Assembly (NCBI GenBank): GCA_003164475.1
Contig: PLTL01000214.1
Span: 1-17,156, forward strand
DNA length: 17,156 nucleotides
Origin: Candidatus Dormiibacterota bacterium
GTDB lineage: Bacteria; Chloroflexota; Dormibacteria; UBA8260; Bog-877
Direction of reading: 5' to 3'
The notes under the pieces are model-generated. The model saw nothing but the letters and a program-made list of their open reading frames with translations, made no database searches and was not told where the DNA came from. Positions within the stretch are counted from its first letter, which is position 1; the number at the start of each line of letters is the position of its first letter. This document shows positions 1-8,215 of the stretch, piece by piece. The position numbers were made by a program, and so were the translations under genes.

Positions 1-93
1 CTGGACTACGTGTCCTGCTCGCCGTTCAGGGTTCCCGGCGCTCGGCTGGCGGCCGCCCAGGCCCGGATCACGGGCGAGCCGGCGACCGCATAG
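1..93 (+). CDS. ppdK: Pyruvate, phosphate dikinase, C-terminal end (partial)
   Basis: The frame is open from base 1 and ends at TAG 91-93, giving only the last 30 residues. It includes [20 protein letters not shown], which matches the highly conserved C-terminus of pyruvate phosphate dikinase (usually [22 protein letters not shown]). This end belongs to the PEP/pyruvate-binding TIM barrel and contains the conserved Cys of the SCSPFR segment. The enzyme interconverts pyruvate + ATP + Pi with PEP + AMP + PPi in the cytoplasm. A short non-conserved tail (RITGEPATA) follows the conserved block. A strong hairpin begins 4 bases after the stop, so this is probably the end of its transcription unit and unrelated to the repair genes downstream. 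The identification rests on a short but very characteristic motif; the rest of the gene is outside the window. Confidence 0.88.
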   Translation: [30 protein letters not shown]

Positions 94-97
94 CCCG

Positions 98-132
98 GGT
101 TGCCCGCGGCCCCGGTGGGGCCGCGGGCAACC
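98..132 (+). terminator. Perfect 16-bp hairpin after ppdK, probable terminator
   Basis: GGTTGCCCGCGGCCCC (98-113), loop GGT, then its exact reverse complement (117-132). It starts 4 bases after the ppdK stop. There is no T-run after it on either strand, so it would be an actinobacterial-style GC hairpin terminator rather than a classic intrinsic one. Placement and perfect pairing are seen directly; the terminator role is inferred. Confidence 0.7.
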
Positions 133-1062
133 ACCAGGGGCGGCTGCACCCTCGTGGCGAGGGCGGTTCTGTCGTGCACGGAGATCGAGATCGGCCCAGG
201 CTCGGTCGAGGTCCGGGGGGGCAACCCAGACCCAGCTGGGCACGGCCCCAGGGCCCGCGGTGCCGGGTGTCCCGGGGAGGGCCGATCCGGACTCCTTCGC
301 CGCCGGCGGAGATGATCGGGGTGCCAACCAGGGGGTCCATGCCTCGGTCCCGGGGCGGGAGGAGGAGTGAATGGCGGACTGGGCCGGAGGGATCGTCCCG
401 CTGGGTCGGCCGGTCCAAGGCGGAGCCGCCTCGGGGCCAGGAGCTCCTGGAGGCCGTCGCGTTTGAACTGGCCCGTCTTCGGCGGAGATGCCGATCGACC
501 CGCCGCAGCCTGCTGCAGTCGACCGGTCGCAGCCCCCTTGCAATCCCTCCTCCGCCCCAGCCGGACGCCCACGAACTGCCTGTGACCCGGCCGCGATTCG
601 GGCTGATAATGGAGCCTCAATAGCAAGCGAGGGCACAGGTGAGACCGGCCAGGCTCGCCGCTCTGGAGGGGAAGTAGATGCCTAGGGACGCTGCCTGCGC
701 GATCTACACCACAAACCAGCCCGGCAGCCCCTGGAGCCAGCTCAAAAAGAACAGCGGCTGGACACGAACCGGGCCCAACGGTCGCGTCCACCGACCCAGC
801 GTCGAGCAACTGCGGTCGCCCCTGTTGCCGCCGCTCGGAGCCGACCAGCCGGGACTCAGCGTCAGGGCGGAACGGAGGTCCAGGAGCGAGGACCGTCTTG
901 CCGGCGTGGAGTGCTGGAGGTGAGCTCCGGTTGGGTGGAGCAGCGGGAGGGAGCGGAGGAGATCCGGGCGCGGCAGCTGCCAAGCGATCCCCGACCGTCG
1001 CCGCGGCTCACCGTGCCTGAGGATGTCGGGAATGGCCGCAACCGGCCCTGGGCTGCCTAGCC
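133..1062. other. Long stretch with no supported gene
   Basis: About 930 bases between the ppdK hairpin and the TetR gene. Long open frames occur on both strands, but they are compositionally simple (Pro, Arg, Gly, Ala runs) and show no recognisable domain. I found no tRNA-like T-loop, no SOS box and no clear promoter. It contains a 14-bp palindrome CCAGGAGCTCCTGG (437-450). The only stretch with coding-like composition is 678-923, listed separately. The promoter for the regulator and helicase operon should be in the right part of this stretch, but I cannot place it. Confidence 0.6.
678..923 (+). CDS. Possible small protein, unrecognised (weak)
   Basis: An 81-codon frame starting at ATG 678, preceded by GGAGGGG at 664-670 with a spacing of 7. 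A hand count of codon positions gave G+C of roughly 83% at third positions against about 62% at first and second positions, which is the bias real genes have in high-GC genomes. Against it, the product (MPRDAACAIYTTNQPGSPW...) has no recognisable domain. Also, the minus-strand frame 704-1093 shares the same third-position register, so the bias does not identify the strand. It could be a real orphan small protein, a relic of an older gene or chance. Confidence 0.22.
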   Translation: MPRDAACAIYTTNQPGSPWSQLKKNSGWTRTGPNGRVHRPSVEQLRSPLLPPLGADQPGLSVRAERRSRSEDRLAGVECWR

Positions 1063-1815
1063 ATGCCCGCCAAGAACGAACGCACGCTGGCACCTTGGCT
1101 GGTGGGGGCGACCATCGAGACCGTCGGCCGGGTCTCCGACCGGACCTCAGGCCGGACCCGGGCCAAGCAGCACCGGATGCCAGGCTCGGAGCGCCGGGAG
1201 CAGCTCCTCCAGGCCTGCCTCACCGCCTTCGCCAGGGACGGCCTGGAGATGACCACCATGGACTCCATCGCCACCACGGCCGGGGTCAGCAAGCCGCTGG
1301 TCTACCGCCACTTCCACAACCGCCACGAGGCGTTGGTGGCGGTGGTGGAGCGGGAGAGCGAGCGGCTGGTCGCGGTCCTGGGGATCGGCGGCGACGTGAC
1401 GCCCACGCCCAGCTTCGAAGCTCTGACCACCACCTTCCTCACCTTTGCCGCGGAGGCGCCAGCCTCATTCCGGCTGCTCTTCCAGCTGGTGGATGCCGCC
1501 GCCGGGGCCGCCCAGCGCCGGGTCGACCAGCTCCGGGACCGGGTGGGGCGGGTGCTGGTCGACTCTCTCCTGTCCCAGGTGGACCCCGCCGAGTTGTCCG
1601 AGCTCCCCGAGCTGGGCCAGGACACCGCCTGGTTGGCGGGGATGGTGAGCTCGATCGTCGAGGGCGTGGCTGGGGGACTGGGGCGAGGTGAGGACCCGGC
1701 GCTCCGGGCGGGGGCGCTCTGCCGGCTGCTGCGCCCGGAGGGGGTGGTGGCGGCCCTGGTCGAGGTGCGGCCTCGGACTGGCCGTCCGGAGGCGCTGCCG
1801 CGGGAACCGGGCTAG
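1063..1815 (+). CDS. TetR/AcrR-family transcriptional regulator
   Basis: A 250-residue one-component repressor-type protein. Residues about 43-90 form a TetR DNA-binding domain: RREQLLQACLTAFARDGLEM, then TTMDSIATTAGVSKPLVYRHF, with the typical helix-turn-helix and the recognition-helix motif VSKPLVYRHF. The rest is a helical ligand-binding/dimerisation domain with no recognisable ligand signature. The start is uncertain. ATG 1063 gives a 38-residue N-terminal extension, while ATG 1177 (MPGSERREQLLQ) gives the usual TetR length before the HTH; neither has a good Shine-Dalgarno sequence. The extension has coding-like base use, so I keep the longer form. The stop is only about 38 bases before the helicase-nuclease pair on the same strand, so it may be co-transcribed with it. 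No operator palindrome was found. Its target is unknown. Confidence 0.88.
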   Translation: MPAKNERTLAPWLVGATIETVGRVSDRTSGRTRAKQHRMPGSERREQLLQACLTAFARDGLEMTTMDSIATTAGVSKPLVYRHFHNRHEALVAVVERESERLVAVLGIGGDVTPTPSFEALTTTFLTFAAEAPASFRLLFQLVDAAAGAAQRRVDQLRDRVGRVLVDSLLSQVDPAELSELPELGQDTAWLAGMVSSIVEGVAGGLGRGEDPALRAGALCRLLRPEGVVAALVEVRPRTGRPEALPREPG

Positions 1816-1853
1816 CCCCGCCGTCGCCGGGGCGCTCCCGCTCGCTCCGGACG

Positions 1854-4800
1854 CTGGAGGATCTGGTAGGGACCACTCGGATCACCGGGAGCGCCGGCGC
1901 GGGGAAGACCCAACAGCTGGTGGCCCTGGCCTCGGAGTGGCTGCTGGGGGGCGGGGATCCTCGCCGCCTGGTCCTAGTGGTGACGAGCCGGGCTGGGGCG
2001 GAGCTGCTCCAGCGCCGAGTCGAGCAGCAACTGCCCGAGGCCCATCCCGCGGTGGTGGTCCAGACCCACGAGGGGCTGGCCCGGCTGGTGCTGGCTCGGC
2101 TGGGGCAGGAGCCGGAGCGTGGGGCCACCCTCTCAGCGATCGGGGAGTGGCTGGTGATGGAGGAGGCGCTGCGCCGGGCGCAGCCCTCCCTGGCCCGGCT
2201 GGGGCCGATGATCCGTGAGCCATCCTGCATCGAGGACGCCATCTCCATGGTCTCGGCCTGCAAGCGGGCCCTGGTGGGCCCGGGACTGGTGGCCAGGCGG
2301 GTGCGAGAGGCGCCGGGGGACCCGGCCGGGATCGGCGACGTCGCGCTGATCTCGGCCGCCTACCAGGGGGTGCTTGAGGAGATGGGATGCCTGGATTCCC
2401 GGGACTGGCACGTCCGGGCGCTCGAGGCGCTGTCCCGCGACCGGAGCGCACTCCAGGGATGGGCAGACCTGCTCTTGGTTGACGAGGCTGAAGACCTCAG
2501 TCCGGCCCAGTGGATCCTCATCCGAGAGCTGGGCCAGAGGCTGAGCCCGCCCCTGCGGCTGGTGCTAGCGGGGGACTGGAGCGAGTCCACCCCGGGCTTT
2601 CGGGGGGTATCGAGCGTTTCCTCCAGCCGGCCCTTCGATGAGTACTTCCCGAGCGAGCTCGCTCCGGCCGAGTGGACGATGCCGGAGGCGCTGCCCGCCT
2701 GGGCGCGCAGGCTGGGCAGCGTCCTCCGAGTCCGGGCGGAGGAGGTGGGTGAGCCCGCCCCCGGCCTCGACCAAGAGCTCCCGGAGGCGGCCCTGCGGGT
2801 CGGCCCGGCGGCTTCGGTGTGGGTGGCAGCCGACGAGAGCGCTGAGGCCCTGGCGGTGGGTCGGGAGATCCTGCGGGCGCGGCTCGACGGAGAGCTGGAG
2901 TTCGCGGACTGTGCCGTCCTGCTCCGCTCCCGCGGGGCCCAGCTCGCCCCGGTTCTGGCGGCCCTCGCCGGCCTCGGGGTGCCCCACCGGCTGGTGCCCG
3001 AGGTTGGCTGGGCGGGGCATGCGGCGGTGGCCACGATCCTCAGCTGGCTGAGGTGCCTCAGCCAGCCCCAGGACGACTCGCTGCTGCTGGAGGCACTCCG
3101 CGCCGGGCCTGGCCAGCTCTCGCCGGGGGCGATCCGGCTGCTGGTCAGGGAAGCCGCCCGGCAGCGGTGCCCGGTGGTGGCGGCGTTCTGGGGGTCGGCT
3201 CGTGAAGGGGCGGCGAGGATGGAGCCTGCGGTGAAGGTCCCCGCTGATGACCAGGGGTGGCCGGAGATCGGCGCCGCGGCGCGACGCTGGCGCGCCTCCG
3301 GGGTGGTGGTCCCCCAGCTCGGCGGTGCCAGCCTGGCCTGGCCCCAATTCCTCCGCCTCATGGGTCAGCTGGAGCTGGCGTCGGGCCTCGCCGCCGCGGC
3401 GTTGGAGGACCTCGGGACCGCATCGGTCCTGGCCCAGCTCTCCAGAGCCGCCGCGGCGGGGGCGGAAGCGCACCGCCGGTTGGGAGGGACGGAGCTCCAT
3501 CTGGCCGGCTGGCTGGAGCTTCTAGAGGGGGCGGTGCGGCGCAGCGAGCAGGAGCTGGACCGGCCGATGGGAGAGGACCGGTCCGCGGTCTCGGTCCTGA
3601 GCATTCGCCAGGCCAAGGGCCGGCACTGGGCTCGAGTGTTCGTGTGTGGGTGTGTGGCCGGCTCGCTGCCGGCCCGTCCCGATGGGGGAGGGTGGTTGGA
3701 CCACCGGGAGGTCGAGGAACTGGTCGAAATGGTGCCGGAGCTGGAGGATGTCCTCTCCTCGCCGGAGCGCTGGCAGGATGCGGAGTCCCGACTCTTCATG
3801 GTCGCCCTGACCAGGGCCAGCTCTGAGGTGACCTGTAGCTGGTCCAGGCGGTGCGGGGGCCGGCCGGCCGAGCGCTCCTCGTTGGTGGGGAGGCTGCTCG
3901 AAGTCGGAATCCGAGAGATGGCAGCCCCTCAGGTGGAGCTGGTGACCGTGGACGACCTGGTCTCCGAGCTGGCGCTGTCGCCGTCTCCGGGGTCGCTCGG
4001 GTTCCCCGGGACCGAACTTGCGAGCATGGCGGCCGAGCTCCGGTCGGAGCTGAGGGGCTGGGACCCGGTTGGGGAAGGGGCGGCCCAGCCGCCCGCGCCG
4101 CCGGTGGTGAGTGCGACGTCGATGGCAGCCTGGCTGGCCTGCCCCCGCCAGTATCTGGCGGGGCTGCTGGGGACCGCGACTGCCAGCGACATCTCGCTCC
4201 ATCTGGGCGTCCAGGCCCACCGGCTGCTGGAGCACCTCTACCGGGCCCGTGGAGAATGGGAGGGCAGTTCGGATGCATTCCGGCAGGCCGCCGGCCGGCT
4301 CATCGAGGAGAGACTCCTGCCTGAGCTGAGGGCCGCGGAGAGAGACCCGGTCAACCTGGTCTACGCCGGGCTCTGGCTGGAGCGGATGGTCGACCGCTGG
4401 GCGCGCCGAATCGTGGCCGCGGGCCCGGAGCGGGTGGGCGAGCCGATCGCGGAGGAGATCGGATTCAGTGTCGCGCGCCCTGGCTGGTGGCTCCGGGGCA
4501 AGGTCGACGCGCTCTGGCGCCACCCCGGCGGAGAGGTGGAGCTGCTCGACTACAAGACCTCGGCCGACAAGAGGACGGATGGTTCCATGAGGGACGCGGT
4601 GTTCGGCAAGGATGCCGAGGGACCCCAGGACTGGCAGCTTCCTATCTACCAACTGGCGGCCCGGCAGGGAGCGTTCGAGTCCCAGCTGGGTGCGGGCCTG
4701 CCCACCAGAGTGCGCAACTGGTACGTGGGGGTGGACCCGGGAGCGCGCTCCACCGAACCGATTCCGGCAGCCGGCTTCCGGATCGTCGATGGGGAGGAAC

Positions 4801-5018
4801 AGGGAGGGGTTGGCCGGCTCACGGAGCGGGAGCTGGACCGGCTCGATGAGGAGCTTGACCGGCAGGTCCAGGTCATCTTGGAAGGCAGGTTCCCGGCCCA
4901 GCCCCGGCACTCCACCAGGACCTGCCGGGCCCAGTTCGGAGGGTGCCCGGTCGCGGACTGGTGTGATGGGGAGGGCACGGTGGGCGCCGACCACCCCACC
5001 CCTCCGCCGCGGCTGTGA
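1854..5018 (+). CDS. UvrD-like helicase with C-terminal PD-(D/E)XK nuclease (AdnA/AddB-like subunit)
   Basis: Large SF1 helicase-nuclease, about 1054 residues if started at CTG 1854 (numbering below). Motor motifs in order: Walker A GSAGAGKT 12-19; motif II LLLVDEAED with D210 (the family usually has DEYQD); motif III LVLAGDWSES; motif V SIRQAKGRHW from 583; motif VI ESRLFMVALTRA from 644. The C-terminal RecB/AddB-type nuclease has ACPRQYL with Cys763, the His box GVQAHRLLEHLY, catalytic DYK at 899-901, QLPIY from 928, and Cys1024, Cys1031 and Cys1037. With Cys763 these look like Fe-S cluster ligands. In family terms it would unwind and degrade DNA ends at double-strand breaks together with the next gene, which it overlaps by 4 bases. 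The start is odd: in this frame the first ATG/GTG/TTG is GTG 1920, which lies after the Walker A codons, so the true start must be upstream and non-standard, or the sequence has an indel. Identity is firm; assignment to AdnA rather than AddB is less sure. Confidence 0.87.
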   Translation: MEDLVGTTRITGSAGAGKTQQLVALASEWLLGGGDPRRLVLVVTSRAGAELLQRRVEQQLPEAHPAVVVQTHEGLARLVLARLGQEPERGATLSAIGEWLVMEEALRRAQPSLARLGPMIREPSCIEDAISMVSACKRALVGPGLVARRVREAPGDPAGIGDVALISAAYQGVLEEMGCLDSRDWHVRALEALSRDRSALQGWADLLLVDEAEDLSPAQWILIRELGQRLSPPLRLVLAGDWSESTPGFRGVSSVSSSRPFDEYFPSELAPAEWTMPEALPAWARRLGSVLRVRAEEVGEPAPGLDQELPEAALRVGPAASVWVAADESAEALAVGREILRARLDGELEFADCAVLLRSRGAQLAPVLAALAGLGVPHRLVPEVGWAGHAAVATILSWLRCLSQPQDDSLLLEALRAGPGQLSPGAIRLLVREAARQRCPVVAAFWGSAREGAARMEPAVKVPADDQGWPEIGAAARRWRASGVVVPQLGGASLAWPQFLRLMGQLELASGLAAAALEDLGTASVLAQLSRAAAAGAEAHRRLGGTELHLAGWLELLEGAVRRSEQELDRPMGEDRSAVSVLSIRQAKGRHWARVFVCGCVAGSLPARPDGGGWLDHREVEELVEMVPELEDVLSSPERWQDAESRLFMVALTRASSEVTCSWSRRCGGRPAERSSLVGRLLEVGIREMAAPQVELVTVDDLVSELALSPSPGSLGFPGTELASMAAELRSELRGWDPVGEGAAQPPAPPVVSATSMAAWLACPRQYLAGLLGTATASDISLHLGVQAHRLLEHLYRARGEWEGSSDAFRQAAGRLIEERLLPELRAAERDPVNLVYAGLWLERMVDRWARRIVAAGPERVGEPIAEEIGFSVARPGWWLRGKVDALWRHPGGEVELLDYKTSADKRTDGSMRDAVFGKDAEGPQDWQLPIYQLAARQGAFESQLGAGLPTRVRNWYVGVDPGARSTEPIPAAGFRIVDGEEQGGVGRLTERELDRLDEELDRQVQVILEGRFPAQPRHSTRTCRAQFGGCPVADWCDGEGTVGADHPTPPPRL

Positions 5019-8000
5019 GGGACGGCCCCGGAGCGCCGGCGCCCCCCAGCGACGCGCTGACCGACGCTCAATCCGACGTGGTCCGCCAGCTGGGTCGGGG
5101 CCCGGTCAAGGTGGTGGCCGCGGCGGGCAGCGGCAAGACCACAACCATGGCCTCGGTCTATGAGGCCGCGATGCGCAGCGGGCTGGGGGCGGACCGGATC
5201 ATGGCGGTCACCTTCACCGAGCTGGCAGCGGCCGAGCTGAAGCTCAAGATCCTGGGCACCGTGATGGCGGCCCCCAAGGTGACCCAGGAGGAGGCGGTGG
5301 AGGCGCTCCAGGGGGGCTGGATCGGGACCTTCCACAAGCTGATCCGAAGGCTCTTGGAGGAGCGCTCCTACCTGGCCGGAGTGCCCCGGGATCTGATCCT
5401 GATCGACGAGGTGGCGGCGGCGGTGGAGATGGAGGCGGCCCTGGGGAGGCTACGTCAGCAGTTGGAGGGCAGCGGATCCTGGACCAAGCTGCTGCCTCCG
5501 GACCCCGATCCGCGGACCCTGTTGGGACTGTTCGGCGGAGCCGCGGGCGCGGTGGGACGGCTGCGCTCGACCGAGCTGGAGCCGAGCGACTGTGAGCGGA
5601 GTTCGCTAGCCGCCTACCGGGCGTTCGCGCAGGCGGAGGACCCTCCCGAGGAGCTCGCCTGGCATCGACTCGCCCTGCGGCTCACAGCCGACCTCTGGCA
5701 GGAGTACGAGCGTCGCCTGGCGATCGCCCGAGTGCTCGACTTCGACGGGCTGCTCCGGGAGGGGCTGCGGGCTCTGCGTAGGTCGCCCGAGCTGCTCCGG
5801 TGGTGTCGGCGCAACTTCGAGCTGGTGATAGTGGACGAGTACCAGGACACCAGCGCCCTCCAGGAGGCGCTGATCCTCGAGATGACCGGGCCCTGGCAGC
5901 AGAGTCTCTTCATGGTGGGGGATGCCCGGCAATCGATCTACGCCTTCCGGGACGCCAAGCCAGGGATCATGGCCGCGGCCCAGGGCAGGCGGTTCGGCCT
6001 TTTCCTCAACCACCGCTCCCGCGCCAGCATCCTCGCCGCCGCGGACCACGTGATCAAGGCCGACCCCCAATTCGCCGCGGACGAGGCCATGGAGGCGGCC
6101 CGCGCAGGCGAGAGCCCGCTCCCAGTCTGGGTGGCCGAGGTCGAGGACCCGTCGCGGGAGGCGGAGGCGATCGCAGAGGCGCTGGCCCTGCTCCATCGGT
6201 GGGGGATCACCTACCCGGATGGCACCAAGCAGGGCGTGCCCTGGGGTCAGATGGCGGTCCTCGCCTACACCTACCGACGCTTGGGGCCAATGCTGGAGGA
6301 GGCGTTGCGGCGTCGGGGAATCCCCTTTCAGACCGCCACCGGGTGGCTCCTGGAGCGGCCCGAGGTGAAGGACGTGGTGGCCCTCCTCCGGCTCGCCGGC
6401 GACGAGGCGGACGACCTCGCCTGCCTCCGGCTGCTGCAGTGCCCGGTGGTCCGCATCCCCGACCGGGCACTGCTCGCGCTCATCCCGAGCACGGCGGAGC
6501 GGGAGGTGTCCCTGGCGGCACGGCTGCGCCGCCACCTGGCGGCCGGCGCCACAGGGTGGACGAAGGCCTGGTCGGCGCGCGCGGCGGCCGTGGTGACGCT
6601 GGTGGACGAGCTGCGTGTGGAGTCGGGGAGGGTGCCTGCCGACGAGCTGCTCTCGACGGCGATGCGGCGTTCCGGCCTCCTCCGCTTCCATCAGGCGCGG
6701 GCGCGGGGGGGGCGAACCGGCGGGCAGCGGGCGCTTACCTCGCTGGCAGAGCTGGAGCGGATCAGCGGGGAGCGGAGGACGCGGTCGGGCTGGCTGAGCC
6801 TAAGCCAGCTCCTGGAGCGGCTCACCGCCATGCGTGAGGAGGCCAGGACCGCGGAGCCGCCGGCCCAGAACGAGGAGGATCTGGTGACCCTCTGCACCAT
6901 CCACCGGGCCAAGGGGTTGGAGTGGCCGGTGGTGGTGTTGGCGGACTGCCGTCCCTACCAAGCCCGCGGTCAGGGCCGGGTGCTCTGGGACCGGCCGGCG
7001 GGGGCGGTGATCTCGACCAAGATCGGGGCCACTGACACCGCCGCGTTCAAGAGGTGGAAGGAGGGGCCCGAGGCCAGGGTTGACCGGGAAGAGCATCGGC
7101 GGCTGGTTTACGTGGCGATGACCAGGGCCCGGGACCTGCTGGTGGTCACCACCAGCAGGTCGGGCAAGAACGGCGAGTTCCTGGAGCTGGCGAAGGCCGC
7201 AGGAGAGGGCCGGGAGTGGGTACGCGAGTGGCCCGCCTTCGCGGCGTCGGCTGGGCTGCCCTGGGCGCCGGCGGGCGGAGGTGGGTTGGAACCCGCCTCC
7301 CCCGGCGAGGCGGTGGCCGGGCCCCAGATACCGGTGGCTCGCCTGGCGCAGCGCTGGCGGGAGATCGCGTCGCTGGAGCGACCCGCCAGCTCCGGGTGGG
7401 CGCGCCCGGCTCACCTCAGCTTCACCGCCATCGATCTCATGAACCGGTGTCCCCGCAGGTTCTGGTACACCCACCTGGCTGGCTACCCGAGCTTGGAACC
7501 AGCCCAGCCCGGCCCGCGCTCGGACCAGTCCGTGGCGCCCCGGGGCCTGGAGCGGGAGCAGGCTCTGGACCTGGGCACGGCGGTCCATCGGGTGCTGGAG
7601 CAGCTCCACACCGACGTCCCCTCCCGTGCCCCCGCCCCGGCCGAGGTGCTGGCCGCCCTCGACCGAGCGGCGGTCCCCCTGGGGTCGGAGCAGCGGCGCC
7701 TGGCCGAGGAGATGCTCGCCACCTACGCGGCCAGCCCGGTCGCGGCGCTGCCCACGGTCGCGGTGGAGTTCCCCTTCAGCTGGCGCAGCTGGGCCGGCCC
7801 CGGGTGCCCCCCGCTGCATGGGGTGATCGACCGGGTCGCCCAGCTGGAATCGGGCGCGCTCCTCGTGGTCGACTACAAAACGAACGCCACCGTCTCCCCC
7901 GAGGAGCTTGGCGAGTACTCGAGGCAGCTCCGCCTCTACGCGGCCGCGGTCGCGGCCGGAGCCCTGGGGACCCCCGTGAGGGTCCCCGGGGCCGCGCTGG

Positions 8001-8215
8001 CGACGCTGCGGTCGGGGCGGTTGCTGGAGGTCTCCACCGCTCCCGAGGAGCTCGGCGAGGCGCTGCAATGGGCCGGCGCCGCGGCAGCGCGGGTCAAGGC
8101 GGGCGACTACCGCTCGGTGGAGCGGTTCCCGTCACGACCCTGCGGCGACTGCCCCTTCCTCGACCGCTGCCCGGAGCGGCGAGAGGGGCTGGCTACGCCG
8201 AGCCGGGGAGCTTGA
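5015..8215 (+). CDS. UvrD/AddA-type helicase with C-terminal RecB-like nuclease (AdnB/AddA-like subunit)
   Basis: 1066 residues starting at GTG 5015, whose GTGA overlaps the stop of the previous helicase gene, so translation is probably coupled. Motor: Q-motif LTDAQSDVV near 15; Walker A AAAGSGKT with K41; IGTFHKLIRRLLEE; motif II VIVDEYQD with D274; motif III MVGDARQSIYAFRDA; LNHRSRASIL; motif V TIHRAKGLEW near 627; motif VI EEHRRLVYVAMTRARDLL from about 693. All are canonical, so this motor should be active. Nuclease: MNRCPRRFWY with Cys812, GTAVHRVLEQLH, DYKT with D953, YSRQLRLY, then Cys1043-x2-Cys1046-x5-Cys1052, the AddB-style Fe-S arrangement. Classic AddA has a nuclease but no such cluster. 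A pair in which both subunits carry motor, nuclease and cysteine cluster resembles AdnAB more than AddAB. It is predicted to resect double-strand breaks with its partner. The 3' end overlaps the convergent SCP2 gene by 23 bases. Confidence 0.93.
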   Translation: MRDGPGAPAPPSDALTDAQSDVVRQLGRGPVKVVAAAGSGKTTTMASVYEAAMRSGLGADRIMAVTFTELAAAELKLKILGTVMAAPKVTQEEAVEALQGGWIGTFHKLIRRLLEERSYLAGVPRDLILIDEVAAAVEMEAALGRLRQQLEGSGSWTKLLPPDPDPRTLLGLFGGAAGAVGRLRSTELEPSDCERSSLAAYRAFAQAEDPPEELAWHRLALRLTADLWQEYERRLAIARVLDFDGLLREGLRALRRSPELLRWCRRNFELVIVDEYQDTSALQEALILEMTGPWQQSLFMVGDARQSIYAFRDAKPGIMAAAQGRRFGLFLNHRSRASILAAADHVIKADPQFAADEAMEAARAGESPLPVWVAEVEDPSREAEAIAEALALLHRWGITYPDGTKQGVPWGQMAVLAYTYRRLGPMLEEALRRRGIPFQTATGWLLERPEVKDVVALLRLAGDEADDLACLRLLQCPVVRIPDRALLALIPSTAEREVSLAARLRRHLAAGATGWTKAWSARAAAVVTLVDELRVESGRVPADELLSTAMRRSGLLRFHQARARGGRTGGQRALTSLAELERISGERRTRSGWLSLSQLLERLTAMREEARTAEPPAQNEEDLVTLCTIHRAKGLEWPVVVLADCRPYQARGQGRVLWDRPAGAVISTKIGATDTAAFKRWKEGPEARVDREEHRRLVYVAMTRARDLLVVTTSRSGKNGEFLELAKAAGEGREWVREWPAFAASAGLPWAPAGGGGLEPASPGEAVAGPQIPVARLAQRWREIASLERPASSGWARPAHLSFTAIDLMNRCPRRFWYTHLAGYPSLEPAQPGPRSDQSVAPRGLEREQALDLGTAVHRVLEQLHTDVPSRAPAPAEVLAALDRAAVPLGSEQRRLAEEMLATYAASPVAALPTVAVEFPFSWRSWAGPGCPPLHGVIDRVAQLESGALLVVDYKTNATVSPEELGEYSRQLRLYAAAVAAGALGTPVRVPGAALATLRSGRLLEVSTAPEELGEALQWAGAAAARVKAGDYRSVERFPSRPCGDCPFLDRCPERREGLATPSRGA

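Noticed and set aside
437..450. 14-bp palindrome CCAGGAGCTCCTGG as a TetR operator
   Set aside because: It lies more than 600 bases before the TetR gene with no promoter or second copy nearby, so I do not assign it a function.
6..983. 325-codon minus-strand open frame across the gene-free stretch
   Set aside because: Pro/Arg/Gly-rich without any domain, and it runs into the ppdK end. Long frames without stops are expected by chance at this GC content.
1439..2263. Minus-strand open frame over the TetR-helicase junction
   Set aside because: Considered because the helicase start is odd, but its product is proline-rich and unrecognisable while both plus-strand frames carry clear motifs.
3522..4994. 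490-codon minus-strand open frame opposite the first helicase gene
   Set aside because: Antisense shadow of a clearly conserved nuclease-domain gene; low-complexity product with no recognisable motif.
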